Part shown: positions 1 to 8,591 of the stretch, in pieces | Layout of the letters: the number at the start of each line of letters is the position of its first letter | How positions within the stretch are numbered: the stretch's first letter is position 1 | Source of the DNA: Rhodospirillales bacterium | GTDB lineage: Bacteria; Pseudomonadota; Alphaproteobacteria; Micavibrionales; Micavibrionaceae | Length of the DNA: 64,000 nt | NCBI GenBank assembly: GCA_020638175.1 | Contig: JACKJA010000002.1 | Coordinates: 1,240,001-1,304,000 of the forward strand | Direction of reading: 5' to 3' | Program-made: the position numbers and the translations under genes | The notes under the pieces: generated by a model | Told to the model about the DNA's origin: nothing | Databases searched by the model: none | What the model saw: the letters and a program-made list of their open reading frames with translations, nothing else

Positions 1-2
1 TT

Positions 3-401
3 TATGAGGAACTTCTGGAGCTGGAGCCGGATAATGCGCCGGCAATGGTGAATATGCTGGGGTTGATACGTCAGCAATATCCGTCGGTGGCTCTGCGCCG
101 CCTGATGGATATACAGGAAAATCATCCCGATAATGCGGGAATCGCCGCCCAGATCGGTGTGACGCTGGCGGACCTGCAGGAATACGATGAAGCGCTGCGC
201 TCTCTGGGGGTGGCGGCGTCCATCGAACCTCAAAATGCCCAGCATCCTTTCAATATGGCGATTGTTGCCGAACGGATGGGCGACAAGAAAAAGGCTATCG
301 CGTTGTATGAAGAAGCCCTCGAGCTGGATGCTGTGTACGGAAACAGCCGTTCTGTGCCGCGGGAAACAATTTACGACCGTCTTCATGTTCTGCGCCGCTA
401 G
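3..401 (+). CDS. TPR-repeat protein (5' end outside the window)
   Basis: The reading frame is open from the window edge and ends at TAG 399-401, so only the C-terminal ~132 residues are present. They carry tetratricopeptide-type helical repeats, with the characteristic spacing of small residues and endings such as ELEPDNAPA, ASIEPQNAQ and ALELDAVYG. TPR proteins are scaffolds for protein-protein contacts. The gene sits about 40 bp upstream of the prepilin peptidase gene on the same strand, so a role in pilus assembly, like the TPR proteins of MSHA-type loci, is likely but inferred. No signal peptide can be judged because the N-terminus is missing. Confidence 0.85.
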   Translation, partial: YEELLELEPDNAPAMVNMLGLIRQQYPSVALRRLMDIQENHPDNAGIAAQIGVTLADLQEYDEALRSLGVAASIEPQNAQHPFNMAIVAERMGDKKKAIALYEEALELDAVYGNSRSVPRETIYDRLHVLRR

Positions 402-440
402 GCCGAACAAGGTTCGGGGGACGGTTGGTGACTGTTGTTG

Positions 441-1235
441 ATGCCCGTAGCTTTTGAAATCATCATTATATCGTTACTGGGACTGGTCCTGGGCAGCTTT
501 GCGACGGCTCTGGTGTGGAGAATCCCTCGTAATCTGTCATGGAAAGCCGTTCGTTCGTCATGCACCGCCTGCGGTCATAAGCTGAGGGTGTGGGAACTCA
601 TCCCGTTCTTTTCATGGGTCTGTCTACGGGGACGGTGCGGGGCATGCGGCCGGGAAATCAGCTGGCGCTACCCTGTGATAGAGATCATGGTCATGGCGGC
701 GTCCCTTGGTCTGTACGCCGTATGGGGTTTTTCCGTAGAAACAGGAATATTGATGGCGGCGCTGCCTTTTTTGGTGGCGTTGCTGGTTATCGACATCGAC
801 CGTTATATCCTCCCGGACCAGCTGGTTTTTTTCAGCGGGGCGCTGGCCTTGATTTTTGTCATCTATACAGGGCTGCCTGAGGGGGCGGAAGCGATTGCGC
901 TCAAAAAACTGCCGGCGGCGATCGGCGCGGCGGCTTTGTATGCGGCTGTGGTCGCGGCTGCCGGGTTTGTGATTGGTAAAATAAAGGGCAGGGCAGCCGT
1001 CGGTCTTGGGGATGTTAAGTTTTTTGCCGTTGTTGGCTTGTGGCTGGGGATCGGATCATTGCCCTTTTACCTGATAGCTGCAGGGATAACAGGTCTTTTA
1101 TGGGGGCTGGGCTGGCGATTTATCAAGGGGACGGCGGTTTTCCCGTTTGGCCCGGCTTTGATAATAGCGCTTTATCTGTTCTTTTTGCTGAAAGGTATGG
1201 AAATTCAAGGTATAATAGAATTCGCGTATGTATGA
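441..1235 (+). CDS. pilD: Prepilin peptidase / N-methyltransferase (PilD/GspO family)
   Basis: Inner-membrane aspartyl protease that cleaves the leader peptide of type IV prepilins and methylates the new N-terminal residue. The 264-residue product has the full family layout: an N-terminal membrane segment, a cytoplasmic loop with two CxxC pairs (C41/C44 and C66/C69), the first aspartate region VIDID near 117-121, and the GxGD motif GLGD ending at D191, followed by further membrane segments. ATG 441 was preferred to an in-frame TTG two codons upstream. The pilin gene at 8592, with a GFTLVE-type cleavage site, is an obvious substrate. It is the first complete gene of the pilus block. Confidence 0.95.
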   Translation: MPVAFEIIIISLLGLVLGSFATALVWRIPRNLSWKAVRSSCTACGHKLRVWELIPFFSWVCLRGRCGACGREISWRYPVIEIMVMAASLGLYAVWGFSVETGILMAALPFLVALLVIDIDRYILPDQLVFFSGALALIFVIYTGLPEGAEAIALKKLPAAIGAAALYAAVVAAAGFVIGKIKGRAAVGLGDVKFFAVVGLWLGIGSLPFYLIAAGITGLLWGLGWRFIKGTAVFPFGPALIIALYLFFLLKGMEIQGIIEFAYV

Positions 1236-1339
1236 CGTATCTTTTTTTGATAAACAGGGATTTGTTTACCTTCCGTTTGTAAATTTACGTTAAAACTAGA
1301 ACTGTAAGATAATACCCTGTGTGGGGGTGGAGGTTATCA

Positions 1340-2521
1340 GTGGATATTACACAGCTTTTGGCGTTTGCGATTCAGAACAACGCGTCTGACTTGCATCTCA
1401 GCCCAAAAAACCAGCCGATTATCCGGACGCATGGTGAATTGAAGCGCATCAAGACCGACGTTCTGGAGAGTGATGATATCCGGAGTATGCTGTACTCGGT
1501 GATGACGGAAGATCAACGGGCCGAGTTCGAACGCGAAATGGAGCTCGACTTCGCGATCGCCTTCGGTGAAAAAGCCCGTTTCCGTGTCAACGCATTTACG
1601 ACGCGGACGGGGACTGCAGCCGTTTTCCGGAGTATCCCGTCCCTGATCCCGACGATGGAGGAGCTGGAGCTGCCGGCGATCATGCGCCGCTTTGCCGAGC
1701 TTGAAAAAGGCCTTGTTCTTGTGACCGGTCCGACCGGTAGTGGTAAGTCCACTTCTCTTGCGTCGATGATTAATCATATTAATGAACATGACGCCCGGCA
1801 TATTGTCACGATCGAAGATCCTGTTGAATTTTTTCACACGTCCAAGAAAAGCCTTGTGAACCACCGGGAAATCGGCCAGGACACCAAATCGTTTGCGCGG
1901 GCCCTGCGAAGTGCTCTGCGGGAGGATCCTGATGTGATCCTGGTTGGGGAGATGCGGGATTACGAGACGATTTCCCTTGCGCTGACGGCCGCGGAAACGG
2001 GGCACTTGGTTTTCGCGACGCTGCACTCCAACTCTGCGGCTAAAACGATCGACCGTATTATTGACGTGTTCCCGACGGGGGATAAAGAAATGGTTCGCGC
2101 GATGCTCGCGAGTTCGCTTCAGGGCGTTGTCGCCCAGACCCTTTTGCGCCGTGTCGGTGGCGGGCGTGTCGGGGCTTATGAAGTCCTCGTCGGGACTAAC
2201 GCGGTACGAAACCTGATCCGGGAAAACCAGGTAGCGCAGCTTTACTCAATGATCCAGACAGGATCGCGTTACGGCATGGTGACGATGGAAGATGCCGTGG
2301 ATGCGTTGCTGGAAGAAGGCGTTATCAGCCGTAGCGAAGCCCGCCGGGCCTTGCTTAAAACCACCGATGAGGGCGATGAGGTCGAAGATGAAGTGTCAGC
2401 GACGCTCGGTGGAACGCCGACGCACTATGCGGATAACGCATCGGATGGCGCTGTCGGTGTGCCGGGGCTTTCCCGCAGCAGCAGTGGCGGTGGCGGTAAT
2501 GATGAGGGGTATTCATTTTGA
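1340..2521 (+). CDS. pilT: Type IV pilus retraction ATPase PilT
   Basis: Hexameric cytoplasmic ATPase that depolymerises type IV pili during twitching. The 393-residue protein has the PilT N-terminal domain (ASDLHLS), Walker A GPTGSGKST, an Asp box region (TIEDPVEF), Walker B (DVILVGEMRD), the His box (ATLHSN) and a C-terminal AIRNLIRE-like motif (AVRNLIRENQ), which is a PilT hallmark. GTG 1340 is chosen because GGAGG at 1329-1333 lies 6 bp upstream; an upstream in-frame GTG at 1319 lacks such a site. The stop overlaps the TTG start of pilU. A Ser/Gly-rich C-terminal tail extends beyond the usual family end. Confidence 0.96.
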   Translation: MDITQLLAFAIQNNASDLHLSPKNQPIIRTHGELKRIKTDVLESDDIRSMLYSVMTEDQRAEFEREMELDFAIAFGEKARFRVNAFTTRTGTAAVFRSIPSLIPTMEELELPAIMRRFAELEKGLVLVTGPTGSGKSTSLASMINHINEHDARHIVTIEDPVEFFHTSKKSLVNHREIGQDTKSFARALRSALREDPDVILVGEMRDYETISLALTAAETGHLVFATLHSNSAAKTIDRIIDVFPTGDKEMVRAMLASSLQGVVAQTLLRRVGGGRVGAYEVLVGTNAVRNLIRENQVAQLYSMIQTGSRYGMVTMEDAVDALLEEGVISRSEARRALLKTTDEGDEVEDEVSATLGGTPTHYADNASDGAVGVPGLSRSSSGGGGNDEGYSF

Positions 2522-3654
2522 GCGAACCGCTGATACTGCAATATTTCAATAAAATGAACGAGGCACAGGCCAGTGACCTGTACCTGACGGTTGGTTATCC
2601 GCCGAGCATGCGTACCGACACCGGAATCGTGCCGCTGAGCGAAACGACCATGACGGCGGACGATGTAAATGACATTTTGTCCTCGATCCTGACCAATCGG
2701 CAATTACGTGAATTTGAAGTCAACATGGAACTGAACACGTCTTTGGATGCCGGGAAATTCGGACGCTACCGTGTGAATGTTCTGCGGCAACGGCAGGCGC
2801 CCGCCTTGGTTATTCGGCGTGTGATCTCAAAAATACCGAGCTTTGAGGAGCTGAAACTCCCGCCGCTTTTGGAAAAGATTGCCATGGAAAAACGCGGGCT
2901 GGTGATGTTTACCGGGATGACGGGATCCGGGAAGTCAACCTCTCTGGCCTCGATGATCGACCACCGGAATACCCACGCGGAAGGCCATATTGTCACGATC
3001 GAAGATCCGATCGAATATTTCCATGAGCATAAAAAATCGGTTGTGACCCAGCGGGAAGTCGGCGTTGATACGGAATCGTATGCCACGGCCCTGAAGAATG
3101 TCTTACGCCAGCGCCCGGACGTGATCCTGATTGGGGAGATTCGTGATCGGGAAGTAATGGAGCAGGCACTTATGGCCGCTGAAACAGGGCATTTGTGTCT
3201 GGCGACCCTGCATACGGCAAACGCGTACCAGTCTATCGACCGGATCGTGAATATGTTCCCGGAAGAATACCACCAGCAGATCCGTTTGAACCTGTCGATG
3301 AACCTGAAGGCAATCATTTCACAACGTTTGTTGCCGACGGTTGATTCAAAAATGCACGTCGCAACGGAAATTATGCTTAATCAGGCCTTGGTCAAGGAGC
3401 TGATCCAGAAGGGCGACATCGCCAAAATCAGGCCGGTGATGGAGCAGAACAATCAGCTGGGCATGCATACATTTGACCAGTCTTTGCTGGATCTGTACAG
3501 CCGGGGAATTATTTCCGAGGAGACCGCTTTATCGCACGCCGATCAGGCCGGTGACTTGCAAATCAAAATCCGCCAGATGAAAATGGGGGATAAGGGGCAG
3601 GGCAGTGGCGGATTGCAGGGGATGGACACGTCACGTTTGCGGTTTTCCGAATAA
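2518..3654 (+). CDS. pilU: PilT-like retraction ATPase PilU
   Basis: Second retraction-type ATPase, paralogous to the gene just upstream. The 378 residues contain Walker A GMTGSGKST, TIEDPIEYFH, the Walker B region DVILIGEIRD, and ATLHTAN. The AIRNLIRE motif is absent and replaced by NQALVKELIQKG, as expected for PilU. The start is TTG, overlapping the pilT TGA by three bases (2518-2521), so translation is probably coupled to pilT. In model systems PilU assists PilT under load and does not work alone. The C-terminal tail is Gly/Gln-rich. Confidence 0.94.
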   Translation: MSEPLILQYFNKMNEAQASDLYLTVGYPPSMRTDTGIVPLSETTMTADDVNDILSSILTNRQLREFEVNMELNTSLDAGKFGRYRVNVLRQRQAPALVIRRVISKIPSFEELKLPPLLEKIAMEKRGLVMFTGMTGSGKSTSLASMIDHRNTHAEGHIVTIEDPIEYFHEHKKSVVTQREVGVDTESYATALKNVLRQRPDVILIGEIRDREVMEQALMAAETGHLCLATLHTANAYQSIDRIVNMFPEEYHQQIRLNLSMNLKAIISQRLLPTVDSKMHVATEIMLNQALVKELIQKGDIAKIRPVMEQNNQLGMHTFDQSLLDLYSRGIISEETALSHADQAGDLQIKIRQMKMGDKGQGSGGLQGMDTSRLRFSE

Positions 3655-3723
3655 AACAGGGCCGAAGTTGTTCTGTTTTCCTTTTTTATTCTTTTGATCT
3701 TTGAATTATGCGTATTGCTGCTT

Positions 3724-3752
3724 TTGCGGATTCTTTCTCTGTGTTATAAATA
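3724..3752 (+). promoter_or_regulatory. Possible sigma70-type promoter for the secretin gene
   Basis: TTGCGG (3724-3729) and TAAATA (3747-3752) are separated by 17 bp, about 70 bp before the secretin start. TATAAA overlaps the second hexamer with a shorter spacer. The 168-bp gap after pilU is AT-rich. The match is modest and based on eye inspection only. Confidence 0.3.
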
Positions 3753-3821
3753 CGGGGTATATATGTCGCACAGATTCGCCGTGTGACTATTCGGGTTCAC
3801 TCCTAGCAATGCGAAGATAAC

Positions 3822-5696
3822 ATGCAGATTATTCAATTTACTCCGGCAGCGGGCTTCAAGGCTTGCATGACAATTTCTTTCCTGATGGCTTTATTGATGG
3901 TTTCCGGCTGTGATCTTGCTAGAAATCAGGTGAAAATGGATCGCGCCGCCAACATGGAGTTTCAGGATTTCCGTGATGCGCTGGAACCGAATCTTGATGA
4001 ACAGGATATGGCTGCTGACGAGGATGGCGCCGGGATCCCTGATATGAAACCTTACATGGCGCAGCCTTCGGATGATCTGAAAGCGATGCCGCTGGTATCG
4101 GTCTCTGTGAACCAGACCGTGCCTGTTCGGGATGTCTTGTATGATCTGGCTCGTGAAGCGGACTATGATATCGAACTGGATCCCCGGATTCGCGGTTCCA
4201 TCATTTTCTCGGCGCGTGAAAAGCCCTTTGATGTTGTCGTTGACCGAATCGCCGAGATCGCAGGGCTTCGTTACAAGTTTAACGATCACTCCCTGCGCGT
4301 GGAATTGGATACGCCTTATAATAAAACCTATAAAATTGATTATCTGAGCTACGTTCGTAAAAATAAAAGCTCTATCAGCAATAACGTTGCTGTGATGACC
4401 GGCGGCGGCACCAACACAGGATCGCAGTTTACGACGGAAGCTGAAAGTGAAAGCGATTTCTGGGGTGAGCTGAGCGCGAATATTGAGCAAATTCTGGGGG
4501 TGGCGCCGAGTACGGGAACGCTGAAATCGAATCGTGATCCGCAAGTCACCGCCGTTGAGCAGAACCCTGCGCCGGTTGCGCCGGTTGTAACCGAGGGTGA
4601 GGACGGCGCGCCGGAAGTTCAGGTTCAGGCGCCGGAAGCTGTTTTGCAGGTATCTTCTGTCGCTAACGATGATCTGGAGGACGATGAACAGGCTAAAAAA
4701 CGTCAGCCCATGTTTACAGTTAACCGTCAGGCCGGCCTGGTTTCCGTCTATGGGACGGAGCGTCAGCAAAAAGAAATTTTCAGCTATCTTGAAGAGGTGC
4801 GCCGGTCTGTAACCGCGCAGGTTCTGATCGAAGCGAAAGTCATGGAAGTGGCTCTGACCGATGAATACGCGGCGGGGATTAACTGGAACGCCGTACTAGG
4901 AAATAGCGGCAAGGGGAATATTGGTTTTGATGTTACGGGCGACAGTTTGCGCCCCTCCCTTGATCCTGTGACAAGCCCCGGTGCTAATTTCCTCGTATCC
5001 TATCTGGGAAGCGATTTGAGCGCCGCCGTAGAAGCGATTTCGCGGTTCGGGACGGTGCGTAGCCTGTCCAGCCCGCGGATGACGGTTCTTAATAATCAGA
5101 GTGCGGTTTTGAATGTCGCGAAAAACGAGGTTTATTTCGAAATTGATATCGACGTGACAGCGGCAACGGATACAACGGCTCCGCAAACCGAAATCCAGAG
5201 CGAGATCCGCAACGTGCCGGAAGGGGTTCTGATTAACGTGCAGCCGTCGATCAACCTGGACGACCGGACTGTGTCCATGGCTATTCGTCCGACGGTGACC
5301 AAGATCGTTGACCGCGTTCCTGATCCGGGCGTCCTGTTCGTCGTGCGTCAGGCCGCGGCCGATGCGCCTGGCATTGATCTTGATGGCGTTGAATCTCTTA
5401 TCCCTGTTATCAACGTGCAGGAAATGGACTCTGTTATCAGCATGCCCTCCGGTCAAACGGTTATTATGGGCGGGTTGATGCAAGATGAGATTTCTTCCGA
5501 GCATAAAGGTGTGCCGGTTCTCTCTGAGCTGCCGATTCTGGGGAGCGCTTTCCGTACGCAAAGTGATAAAATCCAGAAAACGGAGCTGGTTATTTTCCTG
5601 AAAGCGACGATTATGGATGGCGGCAGCAATGTTCATCCGTATGACAAGGAACTGTACAAAAAGTTCTCTGGTGATCGCCGGGCGGCAACATTCTAG
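3822..5696 (+). CDS. Type IV pilus secretin lipoprotein (MshL/PilQ-like)
   Basis: Outer-membrane ring through which the pilus fibre passes. The 624-residue protein begins with a hydrophobic segment and a lipobox (LMVSGC, Cys at residue 30), so it is probably lipidated. A secretin/TonB short N-terminal domain follows at about residues 95-165 (VPVRDVLYDLAREADYDIEL), then an Ala/Pro/Val-rich linker, then the C-terminal secretin domain (VLIEAKVMEVALTDEYAAGI, later SMPSGQTVIMGGLM and VPVLSELPILGSAF). Lipidation and the domain order resemble MshL of MSHA-type pili more than classic PilQ. It lies 168 bp after pilU, with a possible promoter of its own. Confidence 0.92.
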   Translation: MQIIQFTPAAGFKACMTISFLMALLMVSGCDLARNQVKMDRAANMEFQDFRDALEPNLDEQDMAADEDGAGIPDMKPYMAQPSDDLKAMPLVSVSVNQTVPVRDVLYDLAREADYDIELDPRIRGSIIFSAREKPFDVVVDRIAEIAGLRYKFNDHSLRVELDTPYNKTYKIDYLSYVRKNKSSISNNVAVMTGGGTNTGSQFTTEAESESDFWGELSANIEQILGVAPSTGTLKSNRDPQVTAVEQNPAPVAPVVTEGEDGAPEVQVQAPEAVLQVSSVANDDLEDDEQAKKRQPMFTVNRQAGLVSVYGTERQQKEIFSYLEEVRRSVTAQVLIEAKVMEVALTDEYAAGINWNAVLGNSGKGNIGFDVTGDSLRPSLDPVTSPGANFLVSYLGSDLSAAVEAISRFGTVRSLSSPRMTVLNNQSAVLNVAKNEVYFEIDIDVTAATDTTAPQTEIQSEIRNVPEGVLINVQPSINLDDRTVSMAIRPTVTKIVDRVPDPGVLFVVRQAAADAPGIDLDGVESLIPVINVQEMDSVISMPSGQTVIMGGLMQDEISSEHKGVPVLSELPILGSAFRTQSDKIQKTELVIFLKATIMDGGSNVHPYDKELYKKFSGDRRAATF

Positions 5697-5729
5697 GGGC
5701 TTTGTGAACAAAACGGGCGGAATTTCGCT

Positions 5730-6485
5730 GTGCTGATTTCACTTCCTTTGGTTGGTTACGTTCTGAAGGCGGCAGTCAGGGACCGGTTGTTCCTATCGCT
5801 TGTTGTTCTGGTCGTTATAGGAACCAGCCTTTCCATCTTCCTCGGCAGTGCGGCCATCGTAGAAGCGGACCGGTTTGCGTTGGTCTTTGCGGCCAGCGGC
5901 CTGCGTCTGGCGGGGGTTGTCGGCCTGGTCTTGTTCGTGGTGTTCTATCTGCGGCGCTCTTTCGATCATAAGGATGTCGAATATTTGCTGTCCCGGTCGG
6001 TTAGCCGCACCGCGTTTTTATTATCCCATGCTCTGGCCCTGTCTGTTTTGGCTTTGTTTATGACCGTTCTTGTCTGTGGCGGTGTGTTCGCCGTTGCTCC
6101 TCATTTAGTAGCGACAGGATACGTTTTATGGAGCCTGAGCTTGCTGGTCGAGTTTATCATCATGGCTTTCGCGGCTCTTTTCTTTGCCATGGTTTTATCC
6201 AGTCCGACAACGGCCGCTTTGGCGACACTGGCGCTTTATGTGCTGGCGCGTATTATTGGCCAAATTCTGGGGATTATCGACGAGTATAATAACTTACCGA
6301 TAATGGAGCGGACCATGGAGGTGATTTCCATGGTTGTGCCGCGGCTGGATCTTCTGGCCCAATCGAGCTGGCTGGTCTACGGGGACGCCACGCTATCGCC
6401 CGTATTTGTTATGGCTCAAGGTTTGTTTTATGGCGGCCTGCTTATAGCGGCGGCCTTGTTTGATTTAAAACGCAGGCAATTCTGA
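5730..6485 (+). CDS. ABC-2-like membrane permease without a visible ATPase partner
   Basis: A 251-residue polytopic membrane protein with about six hydrophobic segments. It has the look of ABC-2 type transporter permeases: an N-terminal cytoplasmic stretch (VLKAAVRDRL), a charged loop with RRSFDHKDVEYLLSRSVSR, and a periplasmic segment before the last helix. The start is GTG 5730 with GGGCGGA upstream. The stop overlaps the next gene's ATG (TGATG). It follows the secretin by 33 bp, in operon spacing. Pilus-linked ABC transporters are known (PilGHI of Myxococcus), but no ATP-binding gene is seen here, so substrate and function are unknown. Confidence 0.75.
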   Translation: MLISLPLVGYVLKAAVRDRLFLSLVVLVVIGTSLSIFLGSAAIVEADRFALVFAASGLRLAGVVGLVLFVVFYLRRSFDHKDVEYLLSRSVSRTAFLLSHALALSVLALFMTVLVCGGVFAVAPHLVATGYVLWSLSLLVEFIIMAFAALFFAMVLSSPTTAALATLALYVLARIIGQILGIIDEYNNLPIMERTMEVISMVVPRLDLLAQSSWLVYGDATLSPVFVMAQGLFYGGLLIAAALFDLKRRQF

Positions 6486-7222
6486 TGCATCTTCGTCAGA
6501 ATCATTATCCCGTTTATGTTTTCCTGTTTCTGGCTTTGATCGCCAATATAGTGATTTGGTCTTATGCGCGGGGAATTCAGGCGCAGTGGCTCAATGTGCC
6601 ACCGGTTCCGGGGGAGAAGAGCGGCGCTATCATGGCGCTGGGCGACCCGGAATTTGCCTACAGGATGAGCGGTATAATGCTGCAAAATCTGGGAGATACG
6701 GGCGGCCGATCGACAAACCTGTCGGCTTACGACTATGACCGGCTGGGGCGCTGGCTGATGCTGATGGATCAATGGGATCCCCGGTCTGATTTCGCGCCGT
6801 ATCTGGCGGCGTTTTATTTTGGCGCGGTGCCGGACACGGAAAAACTGACTCCGGTCGTTACCTATCTTGAAAAAGCCAGCGAATATCCGGGGGCAGAGAA
6901 GTGGCGCTGGCTGGGACAGGCCGTGTATTTGGCCCGTTTCCGTCAAAACGATCTGGAGACAGCCCAAAGACTGGCCAAAAAACTGGCGGCGATGGCTGAA
7001 AAAAATGATGATATGCCCATGTGGGCGCGGCAAATGCCAGCATTTATTATGACGGCAAAAGGGGAAAAAGAAGCAGCCTATGATTTGATGGTCGGCCTCT
7101 TGAAATCCCGTGCCGACCGGATGCAGGCGGCCGAGATCAATTTTATTCGCGATTATGTATGCCGCAAAGTGTTAAGCGAGAAAGAGGCGGAGAAAAACCC
7201 TCTTTGTGAAGACCTGCCTTAG
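6485..7222 (+). CDS. Membrane-anchored protein with TPR-like helices, unknown function
   Basis: The 245-residue product has one N-terminal membrane helix (VYVFLFLALIANIVIW) and a long soluble part, probably periplasmic. That part is rich in amphipathic helices resembling degenerate TPR repeats (YLEKASEYPGAEKWRWLG, NDLETAQRLAKKLAAMAEK). It starts inside the stop of the permease gene, so the two are probably made together, and it may be an accessory subunit of that transporter. I do not recognise the family. The C-terminus has two Cys residues (YVCRK, NPLCED). Confidence 0.75.
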   Translation: MHLRQNHYPVYVFLFLALIANIVIWSYARGIQAQWLNVPPVPGEKSGAIMALGDPEFAYRMSGIMLQNLGDTGGRSTNLSAYDYDRLGRWLMLMDQWDPRSDFAPYLAAFYFGAVPDTEKLTPVVTYLEKASEYPGAEKWRWLGQAVYLARFRQNDLETAQRLAKKLAAMAEKNDDMPMWARQMPAFIMTAKGEKEAAYDLMVGLLKSRADRMQAAEINFIRDYVCRKVLSEKEAEKNPLCEDLP

Positions 7223-7262
7223 GCGCTATGATAATGTCTGTGAAAAGCGGGGAGGGGCGTGC

Positions 7263-8366
7263 GTGCCGGTTTCTATCGAACAATTAAAATTCACAATTCC
7301 TGAAATACTCTCTCTGCTGGGCGTGGCGCAGTGTCTGTATGTTCTGGTCTATATGACGTTCCATGCCGGTGCCTGGCGTCAGGCTCTGGTGCCGTTCGCC
7401 TATTTTACGGTGATTGCCATTGCCTTTTTTCTCGATTTTGCCCAGCGCTTTATTGCTGAAATTATTCCGGCCTATGCGGTTTGGCAGCTTATAGAGTGGT
7501 TTCTGAGTATTCCGCTTGCGGTTTTGCTGATTATCCAGATTTTACAGGTCGGCCATTTACCATCGGGGCGGACGCTTTGGATACTTCCCTTGATGTTGGC
7601 TGCTTTTGGCGCGGCATGGGGCTTGGGGGCCCTTGATTCAGGCTGTGAAGGTGGGCGTGCGGATTGCACCGTGTACCATGACTGGATTATTGTGCTGGGG
7701 GTCGCCGCGGGAAGCCTGTCTATGGCGGTTTTATTACGGCATCAGAGCGAACTTCTCGGGCTGAAAAGCGGGGCGCACCAGAAACAGCAGCGTTACTGGC
7801 TGGTGCTGGCGCTGGTTTTCTCGTGTCTGGCGTTCCTGTTTTTCATGCTGGTAAGTATTACGCCTTTAATGGGAAATGTTGAAAATGCGGACATGGTGCG
7901 TACCTTCATCGGGCTGGCTTTCGTGTATCTGGCGGGAACCAGCTTGTTCCGCATTTATCCGCAGGCAGTTGTCACTGTTGCGACCCGGGGGAAAAATGAA
8001 ACGCAGGATTTATCTGCGGATGAGGCCGCGCTGGCCCGGCGGATCGAGGCATTGATAGAAAACGAGAAAATATACCACGAGCCATCTTACACCCGGTCCG
8101 ATTTGGCCCGGGAACTTGAGATTTCGGAAACGCAACTCTCGAAAATCATTAATATTCATTTCGGAAAGTCGTTTCCGCAGCTTTTGAATGAGAAAAGGAT
8201 TGCCGATTCACGGCATTTTTTAGAGAAAACGGACGCCTCCATTCGCAAGATTGCCCTGGAATGCGGGTTTAATTCGGTCAGCTCCTTCAACCGGGTTTTT
8301 CGTCAGGTTTCCGGACAAACGCCAGGGGAATACCGTAACCGACTGAAAACAGTCGATAATAAATAA
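7263..8366 (+). CDS. Membrane-bound AraC-family transcriptional regulator
   Basis: The 367-residue protein has an unusual layout. About 230 N-terminal residues contain roughly seven hydrophobic helices, and an AraC/XylS-type double helix-turn-helix domain occupies about residues 265-360 (SDLARELEISETQLSKIIN, then IRKIALECGFNSVSSFNRVF, ending in GQTPGEYR). It is probably a one-component sensor that reads a membrane signal and binds DNA. GTG 7263 is preferred because GGAGGGG at 7251-7257 precedes it; an earlier in-frame GTG at 7206 would overlap the previous gene. It is followed by a 225-bp gap and the pilin gene, making pilin expression a plausible target. Confidence 0.88.
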   Translation: MPVSIEQLKFTIPEILSLLGVAQCLYVLVYMTFHAGAWRQALVPFAYFTVIAIAFFLDFAQRFIAEIIPAYAVWQLIEWFLSIPLAVLLIIQILQVGHLPSGRTLWILPLMLAAFGAAWGLGALDSGCEGGRADCTVYHDWIIVLGVAAGSLSMAVLLRHQSELLGLKSGAHQKQQRYWLVLALVFSCLAFLFFMLVSITPLMGNVENADMVRTFIGLAFVYLAGTSLFRIYPQAVVTVATRGKNETQDLSADEAALARRIEALIENEKIYHEPSYTRSDLARELEISETQLSKIINIHFGKSFPQLLNEKRIADSRHFLEKTDASIRKIALECGFNSVSSFNRVFRQVSGQTPGEYRNRLKTVDNK

Positions 8367-8591
8367 GCATTTTGTGATATTGTTTATTTAATATGGTAAA
8401 TGGTCTCTATACCACTGATTTTCTTAATACTTTTTTTGCATTTTTGCAGCGAAACTGGACAAATGAGGGTGCAGTTTCGACAAAACCATAGTATACTGTG
8501 CGACGCAGGCTACTTTTGGGGAGAAGCTTGTTCCCACCAATGTCCCAAATGGACAAAAATTTTTAACTTACCAAATTGAAGGAGATGGAGT

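Noticed and set aside
8367..8591. Sigma-54 promoter upstream of the pilin
   Set aside because: The best GG...GC candidate (near 8457-8471) has the wrong spacing, and no enhancer-binding regulator is adjacent.
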